A stretch of 64,000 bases of DNA, taken from the NCBI GenBank assembly GCA_944384205.1, contig CALWSL010000008.1, forward strand, positions 62,001 through 126,000, in the 5' to 3' direction. Made by a program: the position numbers and the translations under genes. This document shows positions 25,252 to 33,768 of this stretch, one piece after another (the stretch's first letter is position 1; every line of letters begins with the position of its first letter). The notes below the pieces were generated by a model. That model was not told the origin of the DNA, ran no database searches, and was given only the letters and a program-made list of their open reading frames with translations. The DNA comes from an uncultured Acetatifactor sp. (GTDB lineage: Bacteria > Bacillota > Clostridia > Lachnospirales > Lachnospiraceae).

Positions 25252-25518
25252 TTAGTATTCAAGTCCATTTTCTTTATAAACGGTCTTTAGAAAACTCTCG
25301 ATATCTTCAAGTGTCCAAAGGTGGTCATAATTTGCATCATAACATCCCCAAACAAGAGTACCTGTTGTTAAGTCCTCAACATTAAAACCTGTACAGGCTA
25401 AACCATTGCAATCTTTTACAACTGCTCCGTTATACATATAATGCTGAAATCCTTTACTTACTCTGTAACCAGCTTTATAGGCTTTGTTTCTAATTTTTTC
25501 TAAAGAATATTTAGACAT
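25252..25518 (-). CDS. Small hypothetical protein
   Basis: 88 aa from ATG 25518 with GGAGCT 9 bp upstream. LEKIRNKAYKAGYRVSKGFQ and the central GFNVEDLTTGTLVWGCYDAN resemble small proteins often seen in clostridial mobile elements. The aromatic, repeat-free end (HLWTLEDIESFLKTVYKEN) looks helical. Function unknown. Transcribed toward the metallopeptidase gene. Confidence 0.55.
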   Translation of the reverse strand: MSKYSLEKIRNKAYKAGYRVSKGFQHYMYNGAVVKDCNGLACTGFNVEDLTTGTLVWGCYDANYDHLWTLEDIESFLKTVYKENGLEY

Positions 25519-25855
25519 ATTACATAGCTCCATTTTATCTGAAATTTTGATTGTTTCAGTAGGGTATATGTTGTCTTATATTATACTATAGTGTTCTATT
25601 TTATTTTTTCCTGCTATATGCCTTGTAAGCATATTATAATTTATGCTCAAACATATTTCAAGCTGATTTGCAGCACTCATCACAAAAATGTGTACACTTA
25701 ATGAGTATGCCTTATATGCGTACCCTGCCTATCTTCTGCCCTCTGTACCTATTCCAATTTTAGCCCCCTAAATCGGAATAGTTGCCAATACAGAAAGCAT
25801 AATATGAGATTGTACGCATAATACCAGCAATTTCCAAAAAAGTCAATCAAATTTG

Positions 25856-25888
25856 TGTGCTACCTGTATGCTACTTGTGTGCTACTCT
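25856..25888. repeat. Right arm-type integrase sites of element B
   Basis: Three contiguous 11-nt units: TGTGCTACCTG, TATGCTACTTG, TGTGCTACTCT. They end 107 bp from att core 2; the equivalent distance in elements A and C is 108 bp. Confidence 0.75.
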
Positions 25889-25937
25889 TCAAAATTTTGC
25901 ACTTTTTTCAAAAATTTTCAAAAACGCTGACATAAAG

Positions 25938-25972
25938 AAAACCCTTGAAAATACTGGACTTTCAAGGGTTTT
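25938..25972 (+). terminator. Terminator near the right end of element B
   Basis: 13-bp perfect stem AAAACCCTTGAAA / TTTCAAGGGTTTT with loop ATACTGGAC and downstream AATAATTTTTTT. Confidence 0.8.
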
Positions 25973-25995
25973 AATAATTTTTTTAATTGTCTTGG

Positions 25996-26008
25996 AATTA
26001 TCTCTTCG
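25996..26008. other. att core 2 (boundary of elements B and C)
   Basis: AATTATCTCTTCG, identical over 13 bp to core 1. The bases beyond (TTAACGC) differ, so here only S-K-R-stop equivalents remain. Confidence 0.8.
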
Positions 26009-26061
26009 TTAACGCTTTGATAGCTTGAAAAGCCCGAAAACAAGGGATTCCTTACATCAAA

Positions 26062-26083
26062 TGTTGCATACGTGTTTTACACG
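26062..26083. repeat. Left arm-type integrase sites of element C
   Basis: TGTTGCATACG and TGTTTTACACG, two 11-nt units 53 bp inside core 2, of the same family as the three units at 37186-37218. Confidence 0.7.
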
Positions 26084-26158
26084 GTAGACTACTCAGGGTG
26101 TCCCACGACTTCTGTGTACTTACAACCCGCATATAGCATTAATCGAAAGGAGTTACTT

Positions 26159-26401
26159 ATGACTAAAATAATCTTTGCAATGTATAACCCAGAAACCGAC
26201 TGCGTTGAGGTTAGTCTCAACAATGAAATCCATGTCTCTTTTAACTGCGAAAAAAGTAATGCTTCCGTTCGTCTGAACGAGCCTTCTGATATTGCATATC
26301 TTACAAGGCTTGCCAGAGAAGAACCAGGTTTGTATGCAAAATTGGCTTCCAGAGTTGGTGGCTTGCAGGGGTATGTTGAGGCGATGGGGGAGTTTAATTA
26401 A
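26159..26401 (+). CDS. DUF6061-like small protein
   Basis: 80 aa, start ATG 26159 behind AAAGGAG. MTKIIFAMYNPETDCVEVSL with LTRLAREEPGLYAKLA resembles the short DUF6061 proteins common on clostridial plasmids and integrative elements (recalled, not searched). An upstream in-frame reading begins inside the arm-type repeats and is rejected. Function unknown. Confidence 0.6.
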   Translation: MTKIIFAMYNPETDCVEVSLNNEIHVSFNCEKSNASVRLNEPSDIAYLTRLAREEPGLYAKLASRVGGLQGYVEAMGEFN

Positions 26402-26421
26402 CTCCCCACTAGTTTCTAAAT

Positions 26422-28023
26422 TTATTGTTTTGCATCAATAAATTTTACTCTTGGAATATAATCATAATAACGACAAATCATCATTTCGAGGCCTGAAAAA
26501 CAATACTCTTCAAATGAAAAGACATCATCATATTGTTTAACAATAAAGTCCATTTTCTTCTTAAAAGTTTCAAAATCTTTTTCTACATCTATGGCTACCC
26601 CTTCTCCGGAAGCATTCATTGCCCAAGAATCATAGAACATCTTTTCTTCCGTATTTCTCAAAAACCATACGCATTTAGAAACCTTATCTAACTCTACTTC
26701 TAGAAACTCTTGCAAACACTCATAAATTTCTTTTTCGTCCATATAATATATAATTAGCAAATAATATCCCCACAATGCAGAAACATCATAGGTAACACTC
26801 CCTGACTTCATTTCTATTTCCATAGCTTCTTCAAAGGTATCAGAAGGTGCCGGAAATTTATTATGCAACCTATAATGATTCATCAATGTCTCTGTCTGAA
26901 ATTTAATCAAACAGATTATCTCTTCTCTTCGATTGAAGTGGCCTAATAATCTAAATATCATTATCATAACATTAACACTTACATCATATGGTGCATAAAC
27001 ATAATACTCGTATTCATTTATCAATCCTATAATATAATTTAAGACTACTTTGGCTCTTTCTTCATCCACGTCCAATAAATAATTTCCGTATGATGCTAAA
27101 TAGCCTAATATTTCATATAATAGAACTCTGTTTTCTACCACATTATAATTTGGTAAAATTACCTCTTTCTTCACTATGCTTCCTATTTTCTCTACATAAT
27201 TCTCGTTCCAACCTTCATAGCATCTGCAAAATCTATGTAGCCATTCTATTGAATGAACCTTACCCAGCAAATTCTTTTCAAACAGCAACTTCCAATATCT
27301 GATTATTACATATTCCGAAACCTCAATTGCCACTTTTGTATTCCCTACATTATTTGCATACTGACAAATCATTTGACTTGCAAGATACATTGCAGAACAT
27401 GCTTTGTTATATTTCTTTTTATTACTCCCTGCATCAACAATTTTTTGAATCATTAAATCAACAATTTGTTCATAGTAGCTACTTTTATAATCTCCTTCAT
27501 CAATGAAATACAATGCCTTTCTCATTAAGCTATGCATTTCCTTTTCAAATAAACATTCGTTGAAATAATTATCTAATACCTCTTCTACAATATTATCTAT
27601 TCCCATAAACTCAATCTTTATAGGAATTCCGCCCCACTCTTGATTACTATTGACATAATTATTCCAATTTAACTTAATAGCTTCATCTTTTTTTCCATTG
27701 GTTGCTACAATTATTCTCACTTTCTTCGTGCGTTCTTCATATGTCAAAGAATTAATTGTCACATCTTTGATTTCATCCAGACTTTGTCTCACTGCATTAA
27801 CGCTACCATCCCAGATTACTCTATCAATATCTCCCTGTTTAATAACCAATAGCAAAAGTTCTGCTTTATTATGCAACTGAATGTCAACCCCATACTGTCT
27901 ATTACCTGTTTTGGGTTGATTATCGGCTATATACCCTTTTTGAGTAAATATTTCTCCGAGCAAAATATCCAGTTCATCTTTTTCTTTTAATTGTGATATA
28001 TATTCTTTAACTATTAATCGCAT
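26422..28023 (-). CDS. Restriction-endonuclease-like (Mrr-type fold) protein with long helical domain
   Basis: 533 aa, last gene of the operon. The N-terminal about 130 residues look like a PD-(D/E)XK fold: LLGEIFTQKGY, GNRQYGVDIQLHN (D), ELLLLVIKQGD (K) and RVIWDGSVNAVRQSLDEIKD, followed by VRIIVATNG. The usual E/Q two residues before the lysine is V here, so the catalytic centre is altered or uses another residue. The remaining 400 residues are helical (LYEILGYLASYGNYLLDVDE) with no recognised domain. It overlaps the 618-aa gene by 17 bp. I read it as a nuclease-like effector or sensor acting with the methyltransferases; this is inference. Confidence 0.65.
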   Translation of the reverse strand: MRLIVKEYISQLKEKDELDILLGEIFTQKGYIADNQPKTGNRQYGVDIQLHNKAELLLLVIKQGDIDRVIWDGSVNAVRQSLDEIKDVTINSLTYEERTKKVRIIVATNGKKDEAIKLNWNNYVNSNQEWGGIPIKIEFMGIDNIVEEVLDNYFNECLFEKEMHSLMRKALYFIDEGDYKSSYYEQIVDLMIQKIVDAGSNKKKYNKACSAMYLASQMICQYANNVGNTKVAIEVSEYVIIRYWKLLFEKNLLGKVHSIEWLHRFCRCYEGWNENYVEKIGSIVKKEVILPNYNVVENRVLLYEILGYLASYGNYLLDVDEERAKVVLNYIIGLINEYEYYVYAPYDVSVNVMIMIFRLLGHFNRREEIICLIKFQTETLMNHYRLHNKFPAPSDTFEEAMEIEMKSGSVTYDVSALWGYYLLIIYYMDEKEIYECLQEFLEVELDKVSKCVWFLRNTEEKMFYDSWAMNASGEGVAIDVEKDFETFKKKMDFIVKQYDDVFSFEEYCFSGLEMMICRYYDYIPRVKFIDAKQ

Positions 28024-29863
28024 TTTTTCCTCTTTCTTTCAAATAGTTTGCTCTCATATAAACATATCTCATAGGATCATTTATAAAACATTTGGGTAAT
28101 TCTGCTGAAAAAGTATTTCTTGCATACTCGCTTACATTATAATTATATTGTCCTTTTCTATGTGTCTGCAAGAATGCAATTCGTCTACCATATTTCATTT
28201 TCCTAGAAGAAAAGAGGTTGGCAAAAAACGACTGCTCATTGGCATTTTTAAATATTTCCTTGTTCTGCCGAGCTATAAACTTTCGATATACAATTTGTCT
28301 GTCAGTAGATGGCACAAAATCCTTATCTTCGTACCCTTTCCTTATTTTTTTGTCAAAAGTATCATAATATTTAACAATATATTCTGCTAAAGCCTTTTTA
28401 TATACATTTTCATTGTCAATATGTTGTTTAGCTGCATCTACTAATGCACCTGGATAGTTAACAAATATATTCTCTATACAATAGTCAGCAAAAAATTCAT
28501 TATCTTTTACACATACAGCTATTGTAAACACCAAATTTGCAATTTTCTTTTCCTCAATAATAAATAGAAATATTCCTTCCAACAACAATAATGCATCTTC
28601 TTTAGAAACATCCATCTCACATAAATATTTTTCTAATTTCTCTAGTGACAATATTCGTCGAAACATCTCTACCGACAAAAAGAAATCCGTATTGTTACCA
28701 TACAAAAACTTATTCCACCATATATCAAATAACTCTTCTTGTTTATGATTCATCTTGACACTAGCTTGTGGTAAATATTCCAAATACTCGTCACTGTTTC
28801 CAAATCCATTTGTATCATACACCTTATACAACACATCCACAGCCTTAATCAAATTCTCATCTAGCATATAGTCAACGTAATAATCAATGGATTCCAATAT
28901 CAGCCTATCCTTATCAAAAGACTTTTCTAGTATCTTTTCAATAATTTCTGAATACTCATTTACTCTTTTTATTCTATAATCTATCTCTTGAACACAAATT
29001 CTTTTTTCTTTAAGACTCCCATCCTTAACCCTTATTAATCTTTCCTTGACCTTGTTTCTATAAAGTACATTACTTTCATTTTCAATATATTGAATGTATA
29101 CACCTATTAATTGCTCCCAATACTCCTGGTTCTCACTTAGCTGTTCTAACACTGCAAAATAATCCTCAAAAATCGTAGTATTATAATTCAGACTTCTACG
29201 CAACAAATGTATACCTGCTTTTTTACAATATGGTTTTTCTTCACCCATAAAAATACTCAACCACTTTTTTGCTATCACCTCTTTTGAGGGATATAACCCA
29301 CCTACTAAATACCCTACCAAGCACTCAAGTGATTCCGAATAGTTTTTGAGATATTTTTCGAATATTACTTCTTCATTATCTGTTTTTAAAACCAATGCAC
29401 CATAGCCATTAGCCAATCTCATTTTTTCACTATCTTCTATAGAATCCATTATCTCTAAAATAGTATCTAATTTATCTATACAGCAATCTTTCTCATTTTT
29501 TAAAGAAGATTCCACAAATGGCAAAACTTCCTTATGCACACCCTCCTCATATGCATTCACCAAAAGTTCCACTAAGCTAATTTGATGTTCTACTTGCAAT
29601 ACATATCCAATATACTCACACAATAAATTATGTTCTTTAATACTAGTCAAAAAGTTCAAGATATCTATATTGCAAAACGATTTAATTTCCGTCATTTTTG
29701 CACGTGCCATAACCCCCCAGCGAATATGTATCATTTCCGGGGTTCCATCATCTAATTCGTCAAATATTTGATCAATATGCATTGTTAATAATTCTGGTTT
29801 TTCTTTAATCAACGCATCTGCATCTGCAAACATCTTTTTGACTTCTTCTAAATCACGTATCAT
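28007..29863 (-). CDS. Large helical protein of unknown family
   Basis: 618 aa with no recognised domain, signal peptide or membrane segment. It is almost entirely alpha-helical and acidic, with spaced Leu/Tyr patterns suggesting HEAT/TPR-like repeats (MHIDQIFDELDDGTPEMIHI near the start, RGKNAINS at the end). A basic patch near residues 520-600 (YRKFIARQNKEIFKNAN, SSRKMKYGRRIAFLQ) could contact nucleic acid. It lies between the IIG-like enzyme and the nuclease-like gene, overlapping the latter, so it is an obligate part of the operon. It may be a scaffold or inhibitor subunit. Confidence 0.7.
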   Translation of the reverse strand: MIRDLEEVKKMFADADALIKEKPELLTMHIDQIFDELDDGTPEMIHIRWGVMARAKMTEIKSFCNIDILNFLTSIKEHNLLCEYIGYVLQVEHQISLVELLVNAYEEGVHKEVLPFVESSLKNEKDCCIDKLDTILEIMDSIEDSEKMRLANGYGALVLKTDNEEVIFEKYLKNYSESLECLVGYLVGGLYPSKEVIAKKWLSIFMGEEKPYCKKAGIHLLRRSLNYNTTIFEDYFAVLEQLSENQEYWEQLIGVYIQYIENESNVLYRNKVKERLIRVKDGSLKEKRICVQEIDYRIKRVNEYSEIIEKILEKSFDKDRLILESIDYYVDYMLDENLIKAVDVLYKVYDTNGFGNSDEYLEYLPQASVKMNHKQEELFDIWWNKFLYGNNTDFFLSVEMFRRILSLEKLEKYLCEMDVSKEDALLLLEGIFLFIIEEKKIANLVFTIAVCVKDNEFFADYCIENIFVNYPGALVDAAKQHIDNENVYKKALAEYIVKYYDTFDKKIRKGYEDKDFVPSTDRQIVYRKFIARQNKEIFKNANEQSFFANLFSSRKMKYGRRIAFLQTHRKGQYNYNVSEYARNTFSAELPKCFINDPMRYVYMRANYLKERGKNAINS

Positions 29864-29912
29864 TTTATCAACTTCCTTAAATCGTTTTGCGTTTCAAATA
29901 CCATTTAACGAG

Positions 29913-32663
29913 CTATCTCACACAATGTCTTGTATGTTGCATTGACAATAAAGATTTCTTTATTGCCTCATACAAATCTTCTTGTCCAATGGCTGCAAGC
30001 ACTTTGCGGTCAAATTTTTCTCTAATCGGATCCTTTAACTCGTCTTCTACATCCATAACATCTCTTGATTTTATTTCTGCAAACAAATCAAGAATTTCCT
30101 TCTTATCACTTTCGGAAATATTATCAGGATTAATCATATACATATTTTTCAGTTTAGAGCTACTTGCATCAAGAACACCTAGCCCTCTTCCAAACCCTAT
30201 TGCCTCAATTGCAAACATACCATATACAGAATTAAGTAAAGCATGAATCAACTCTGCTGAAGAAGCCTTATTTTTCAACAATAATCTGGTGAATCGTTGG
30301 TCAACAAATGTAGGTTCATCAAATTTTGCAACAAACAATCTTTTATCTGGATTAAGTGCAGTAACATAATCTGCTTTAGATGCATCATCCATTTCGTACC
30401 AATAACTTCCAGATCTTCTTAATGCCATAGGCAATAATTTGCCCGTTCCATTCTTTATGTTCTCAAATTTTTCTATCCAATTTATTGCACCAGTATGACC
30501 TAACGTTTGTAATTCTTCTTTTGACTTATGACAGCAAAATGCCTGAATATCGGTTTCTGCTGTATACGACTTTAATAATGCTGGATTTTTAAGCACCGGC
30601 TTTATATACTCTGATTCAATTTCATTTTCTTCTGATGGATAAAACAAGTCATTCCACCCTCTACGCTCACCCCTTTTTACAGTTAACAGGCATTCTATCG
30701 GAATAAGCTTATCTTTTATTTTATCTGTCCACATCACATCATGGAACAAAGAATTCAATGTTATTCCCAAACCGGAAATTTGTTCTATAATAGCCATTGA
30801 ATACTTCTTCATAGTTGCTATATCAGAATCTAATTCCTCTGACAAGACTACACTATTTACTATTGTTTCTTTTTCATGAATATCAAGCATTCTAATATCT
30901 TTATTTACTAACCAAAAACAAATTTCAGCATTCAAATTTGGCTCACTTATTTGCTTCTTTTCAAGAATAAGCAAAGTTCCTACCACATCTGCATTCTTGA
31001 ACCATCTATTGCAATTACTCATAACAACAGATTTTATATGGTAATAATGTTGAAGAGCTTTATAGAATTTCTTACCTATATCAGTTCCCAACCATGAGTT
31101 AGATAAAATAATCCCCAAATTGCCTCCATCTTCCAATAACTCATGCAATTTAAAAGGCAAATAATTATATAAATCCGCTTTTCCAAGTGTAAATTCAATT
31201 CCTGTTGTCTGCTTGATTTTTTCATTATACTCTGCCATAAAACTTCTTTCATCAGCAGCAATTTTATTGTATTCTACAAATGGAAGGTTAGATACAATCG
31301 CCCCAAATTGCGGGATTTCCTTTTCTATATTACTCCCATCAACCGGGCTCTTAATATTCACCAACATACCTGTATTCACATTAAAAACATCCGATTGAAA
31401 CATATTTATCGGAACATTAAAAGCATGAATATTAGTAACTGAAATATTGGCTATCTGTAGCGGATATGCATACTTATCAGATATCCATGTTGTATTTAAA
31501 GCTTCTTCCGGATTATTTGTCCTCTTTGCTTTATTATCAATAATCGCTTTTGCAATTGTTCCTGTACCAGCACATAAATCTGCACAGGCTTTTGTCCAAT
31601 CCTTTACAGTCATCTGACTTAATAAATCCGCTAATTGATATGGTGTTGCAAATTGACCTCTAATTTCTCTTTTCGTTGTATTTACTGTTTTTTCTAATAC
31701 ATCTTGTAATACCGTCTGGTCAATCTGTTCTATGTTATTTGCTACTAAAAATTGGTTATAATCTACAATATCAATCCATGTATCTTCGGGAATAACTTCA
31801 TTAAATTCAATTTTCTTAAATACATTATAGAAATCCCCTTGTTCCACAATTTTATCTATTATAATGTTCCCGTCTTCAGGTGAAGTAGTATTATCAATAT
31901 CTTTAATAGCATATGCGCAATTATGGTATTTCTTAATTGCGTTAGCAAAAGTTATTCGATTTGTCCAATTGAGTAATATTGATTTTGCATATGCTGAATA
32001 CATATTACTTTCATCTTTATCGTACTCTTCCTTGAATGCATTCCACCACACCTTTATTCGGCTCTCCATCGGCATACTTTTCTGCGCTTCAATAAGAATA
32101 TTTTCAGCAACTAGTTCCTTGTTTCTCTGAATGACTTCTGTTATTAATCCATCAGATATAGTTGTAATTATAGGTGCCGCTGAAATCTTTCCATTCACCA
32201 AATATTCATTTACAGTTAAAACTATTTCTTTTACAACAGGAATCCATTCATTCTTATATGTCATTACATCTTCGCGCTTTTTAATATGACTAGTACCTGT
32301 CCACGCTTTTGCTTCTTCAAACCTACCTTCTTCTGTTTCCACATAAAGTTTTCCGTATGTAAAATTCCATATAACAAAGCTATTTAAACCTAATGCTTTT
32401 GCTTTCCTTGTAGCATCAGCAATTAATGCCTCATCTGTAATTAATACATCTGGCATTTTTAATTCCCAACCTTGTAAAATTTTCGTTTGAGTTTCGTCTT
32501 CATACAACAACACATCCGGAAACATACTCTTTTTATTTACAGATAAAGTGCTTTCCCCGCCAGCACTCTTAATCTTCAAATTTAAAGAATTAAGCATAAC
32601 TCTAATCTCTGATATAATTACAATCGCCCAACTTCTTTCATTTCTTCTTACTATTGTCCCCAT
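29913..32663 (-). CDS. Type IIG-like restriction-modification enzyme (PD-ExK nuclease + N6-adenine methyltransferase + target recognition)
   Basis: 916 aa from ATG 32663; an upstream TTG at 32684 overlaps the preceding gene and is less likely. Near residues 45-65 SMFPDVLLYEDETQ...ILQGWELKMPD is a textbook PD-(D/E)XK nuclease motif (PD, then ExK). A helical linker follows. The methylase domain shows REIRGQFATPYQLADLL, motif I ADLCAGTGTIAKAI and motif IV SNLPFVEYN, an NPPF variant with L. The C-terminal 300 residues (KRGERRGWNDLFYPS ... FVDQRFTRLLL) resemble a target-recognition domain. Length and order match single-chain IIG/IIL enzymes. Confidence 0.8.
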   Translation of the reverse strand: MGTIVRRNERSWAIVIISEIRVMLNSLNLKIKSAGGESTLSVNKKSMFPDVLLYEDETQTKILQGWELKMPDVLITDEALIADATRKAKALGLNSFVIWNFTYGKLYVETEEGRFEEAKAWTGTSHIKKREDVMTYKNEWIPVVKEIVLTVNEYLVNGKISAAPIITTISDGLITEVIQRNKELVAENILIEAQKSMPMESRIKVWWNAFKEEYDKDESNMYSAYAKSILLNWTNRITFANAIKKYHNCAYAIKDIDNTTSPEDGNIIIDKIVEQGDFYNVFKKIEFNEVIPEDTWIDIVDYNQFLVANNIEQIDQTVLQDVLEKTVNTTKREIRGQFATPYQLADLLSQMTVKDWTKACADLCAGTGTIAKAIIDNKAKRTNNPEEALNTTWISDKYAYPLQIANISVTNIHAFNVPINMFQSDVFNVNTGMLVNIKSPVDGSNIEKEIPQFGAIVSNLPFVEYNKIAADERSFMAEYNEKIKQTTGIEFTLGKADLYNYLPFKLHELLEDGGNLGIILSNSWLGTDIGKKFYKALQHYYHIKSVVMSNCNRWFKNADVVGTLLILEKKQISEPNLNAEICFWLVNKDIRMLDIHEKETIVNSVVLSEELDSDIATMKKYSMAIIEQISGLGITLNSLFHDVMWTDKIKDKLIPIECLLTVKRGERRGWNDLFYPSEENEIESEYIKPVLKNPALLKSYTAETDIQAFCCHKSKEELQTLGHTGAINWIEKFENIKNGTGKLLPMALRRSGSYWYEMDDASKADYVTALNPDKRLFVAKFDEPTFVDQRFTRLLLKNKASSAELIHALLNSVYGMFAIEAIGFGRGLGVLDASSSKLKNMYMINPDNISESDKKEILDLFAEIKSRDVMDVEDELKDPIREKFDRKVLAAIGQEDLYEAIKKSLLSMQHTRHCVR

Positions 32664-32670
32664 AACCTTC

Positions 32671-33531
32671 CTACCTTTCTTCAAATTCTGCGATAAGATT
32701 CTGAATAGCTATATGCTTCTTCGTCTTCTTATCAAGCCCTTCCCATGCTAAAAATAAGCGTCTTTTAGCCACATCAATGTAGTCAATCTCTTCTCTCTTA
32801 AATAATGCTACATTTTCGTTCTTCTCAATACCAATAAAGTTGCGTCCTTCCATTAAAGCAGCTACTAAAAACGAACCACTTCCAAATGTATTATCTAATA
32901 CAACATCGCCAGGATTTGTATATGTTCGTATCATATATCTTCCCAACTCTATCGGCTTCTGTGTTGGGTGCAAAACTGCACCTTCACACTCTGCAGTCTT
33001 TACATAAATAATATCTGTAGGATATCTTTCACCTTCGCTCGCAACATGCACTGGCTCAAAATCCCCGTAATTTCCACATAATTGATTCTTTCGAGTACCT
33101 TTATCATAAGGTTCTCCTTGAGTCATCTGCGGATGGTAAACCGGCTGTTTTTTATAAAATACGCATACATCTTCATGCTTTCGCAAAGGTTGCTTTTTAG
33201 CATTTAAGAAATTAGTTGGTTTTGATTTTTCCCAAACCCACTTATACTTATATATATCCGGCTGACTCAGTATCAATTTTGCTGTAAATATTCCATTAGA
33301 GGTAAGTACAATAGCTCCGTTCGGTTTAATAATTCTATTATATTGTTCCCAGAGTTTATCCAGTGGAATATAACAATCCCACTGATTCTGTGTCATACCA
33401 TATGGTAAATCACACAAAATCATATCTACACTACCATCTGGTATTTCCTCCATATACTGCAGACAATCTCCCTCAAACAATCTATTTATAACATTACTCA
33501 TATCAATCTTATCAACATTAGCTTTTTTCAT
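32671..33531 (-). CDS. Beta-class N4/N6 DNA methyltransferase
   Basis: 286 aa. RLFEGDCLQYMEEIPDGSVD and MILCDLPYGMTQNQWD (motif IV DLPY) come first; HPTQKPIELGRYMIRTY and DNTFGSGSFLVAALMEGRNF (motif I, F-x-G-x-G) follow. Motif IV before motif I is the beta-class permutation. Start ATG 33531 with AAGGAG 11 bp upstream. First gene of a four-gene leftward operon; its stop is 8 bp from the start of the IIG-like enzyme. It probably methylates the strand or site not covered by that enzyme. Confidence 0.9.
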   Translation of the reverse strand: MKKANVDKIDMSNVINRLFEGDCLQYMEEIPDGSVDMILCDLPYGMTQNQWDCYIPLDKLWEQYNRIIKPNGAIVLTSNGIFTAKLILSQPDIYKYKWVWEKSKPTNFLNAKKQPLRKHEDVCVFYKKQPVYHPQMTQGEPYDKGTRKNQLCGNYGDFEPVHVASEGERYPTDIIYVKTAECEGAVLHPTQKPIELGRYMIRTYTNPGDVVLDNTFGSGSFLVAALMEGRNFIGIEKNENVALFKREEIDYIDVAKRRLFLAWEGLDKKTKKHIAIQNLIAEFEER

Positions 33532-33734
33532 TGCTATATCATCTCCTTGTACACTTTATTTCTAAACTGCTTCATCAATTTTATTATAGAACATACGTTC
33601 TTATTTTTCAAGTTGTATTTTTCTTTGTTGTAGAGTATTTTACATATCATCAAATGTAAAATACCCCATATTATTTTATCATAATTTAGCTCATATTTCC
33701 ATTATAACATTCCTGATATTTCATTTATTTTTAC

Positions 33735-33767
33735 AAATGTGGGACAATGAAGAATTGTCCCACATTT
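33735..33767. terminator. Terminator of the mob gene
   Basis: Perfect 14-bp stem AAATGTGGGACAAT / ATTGTCCCACATTT with loop GAAGA, 2 bp from the mob stop; T-rich on the far side. It separates mob from the methyltransferase operon. Confidence 0.85.
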
Positions 33768-33768
33768 C

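Larger units (their letters stand above)
25519..25995. other. Right end of element B, non-coding
   Basis: No gene. It holds the three arm-type repeats (25856-25888) and the terminator at 25938-25972. Confidence 0.6.
10235..26008. mobile_element. Element B: phage-satellite-like (PICI-like) element in rpsI
   Basis: About 15.8 kb between att cores 1 and 2. It has its own arm-type sites: TGTGCTACAAG and TGTGTTACGAA at 10290-10311, and three copies of a TGTGCTACYTG-type unit at 25856-25888. A rightward repressor-integrase pair diverges from a leftward block of HTH genes, primase-helicase, HNH and small terminase. No capsid, portal, tail or large terminase genes are present. This is the genome plan of phage-inducible islands. 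It also holds an IS4-family insertion, reductase and acetyltransferase cargo, a type I toxin-antitoxin, a resolvase and a sigma factor. Confidence 0.75.

Noticed and set aside
29913..33531. Type I R-M (HsdM/HsdS/HsdR) or BREX
   Set aside because: No separate specificity subunit, no SF2 helicase, no PglZ or BrxL.
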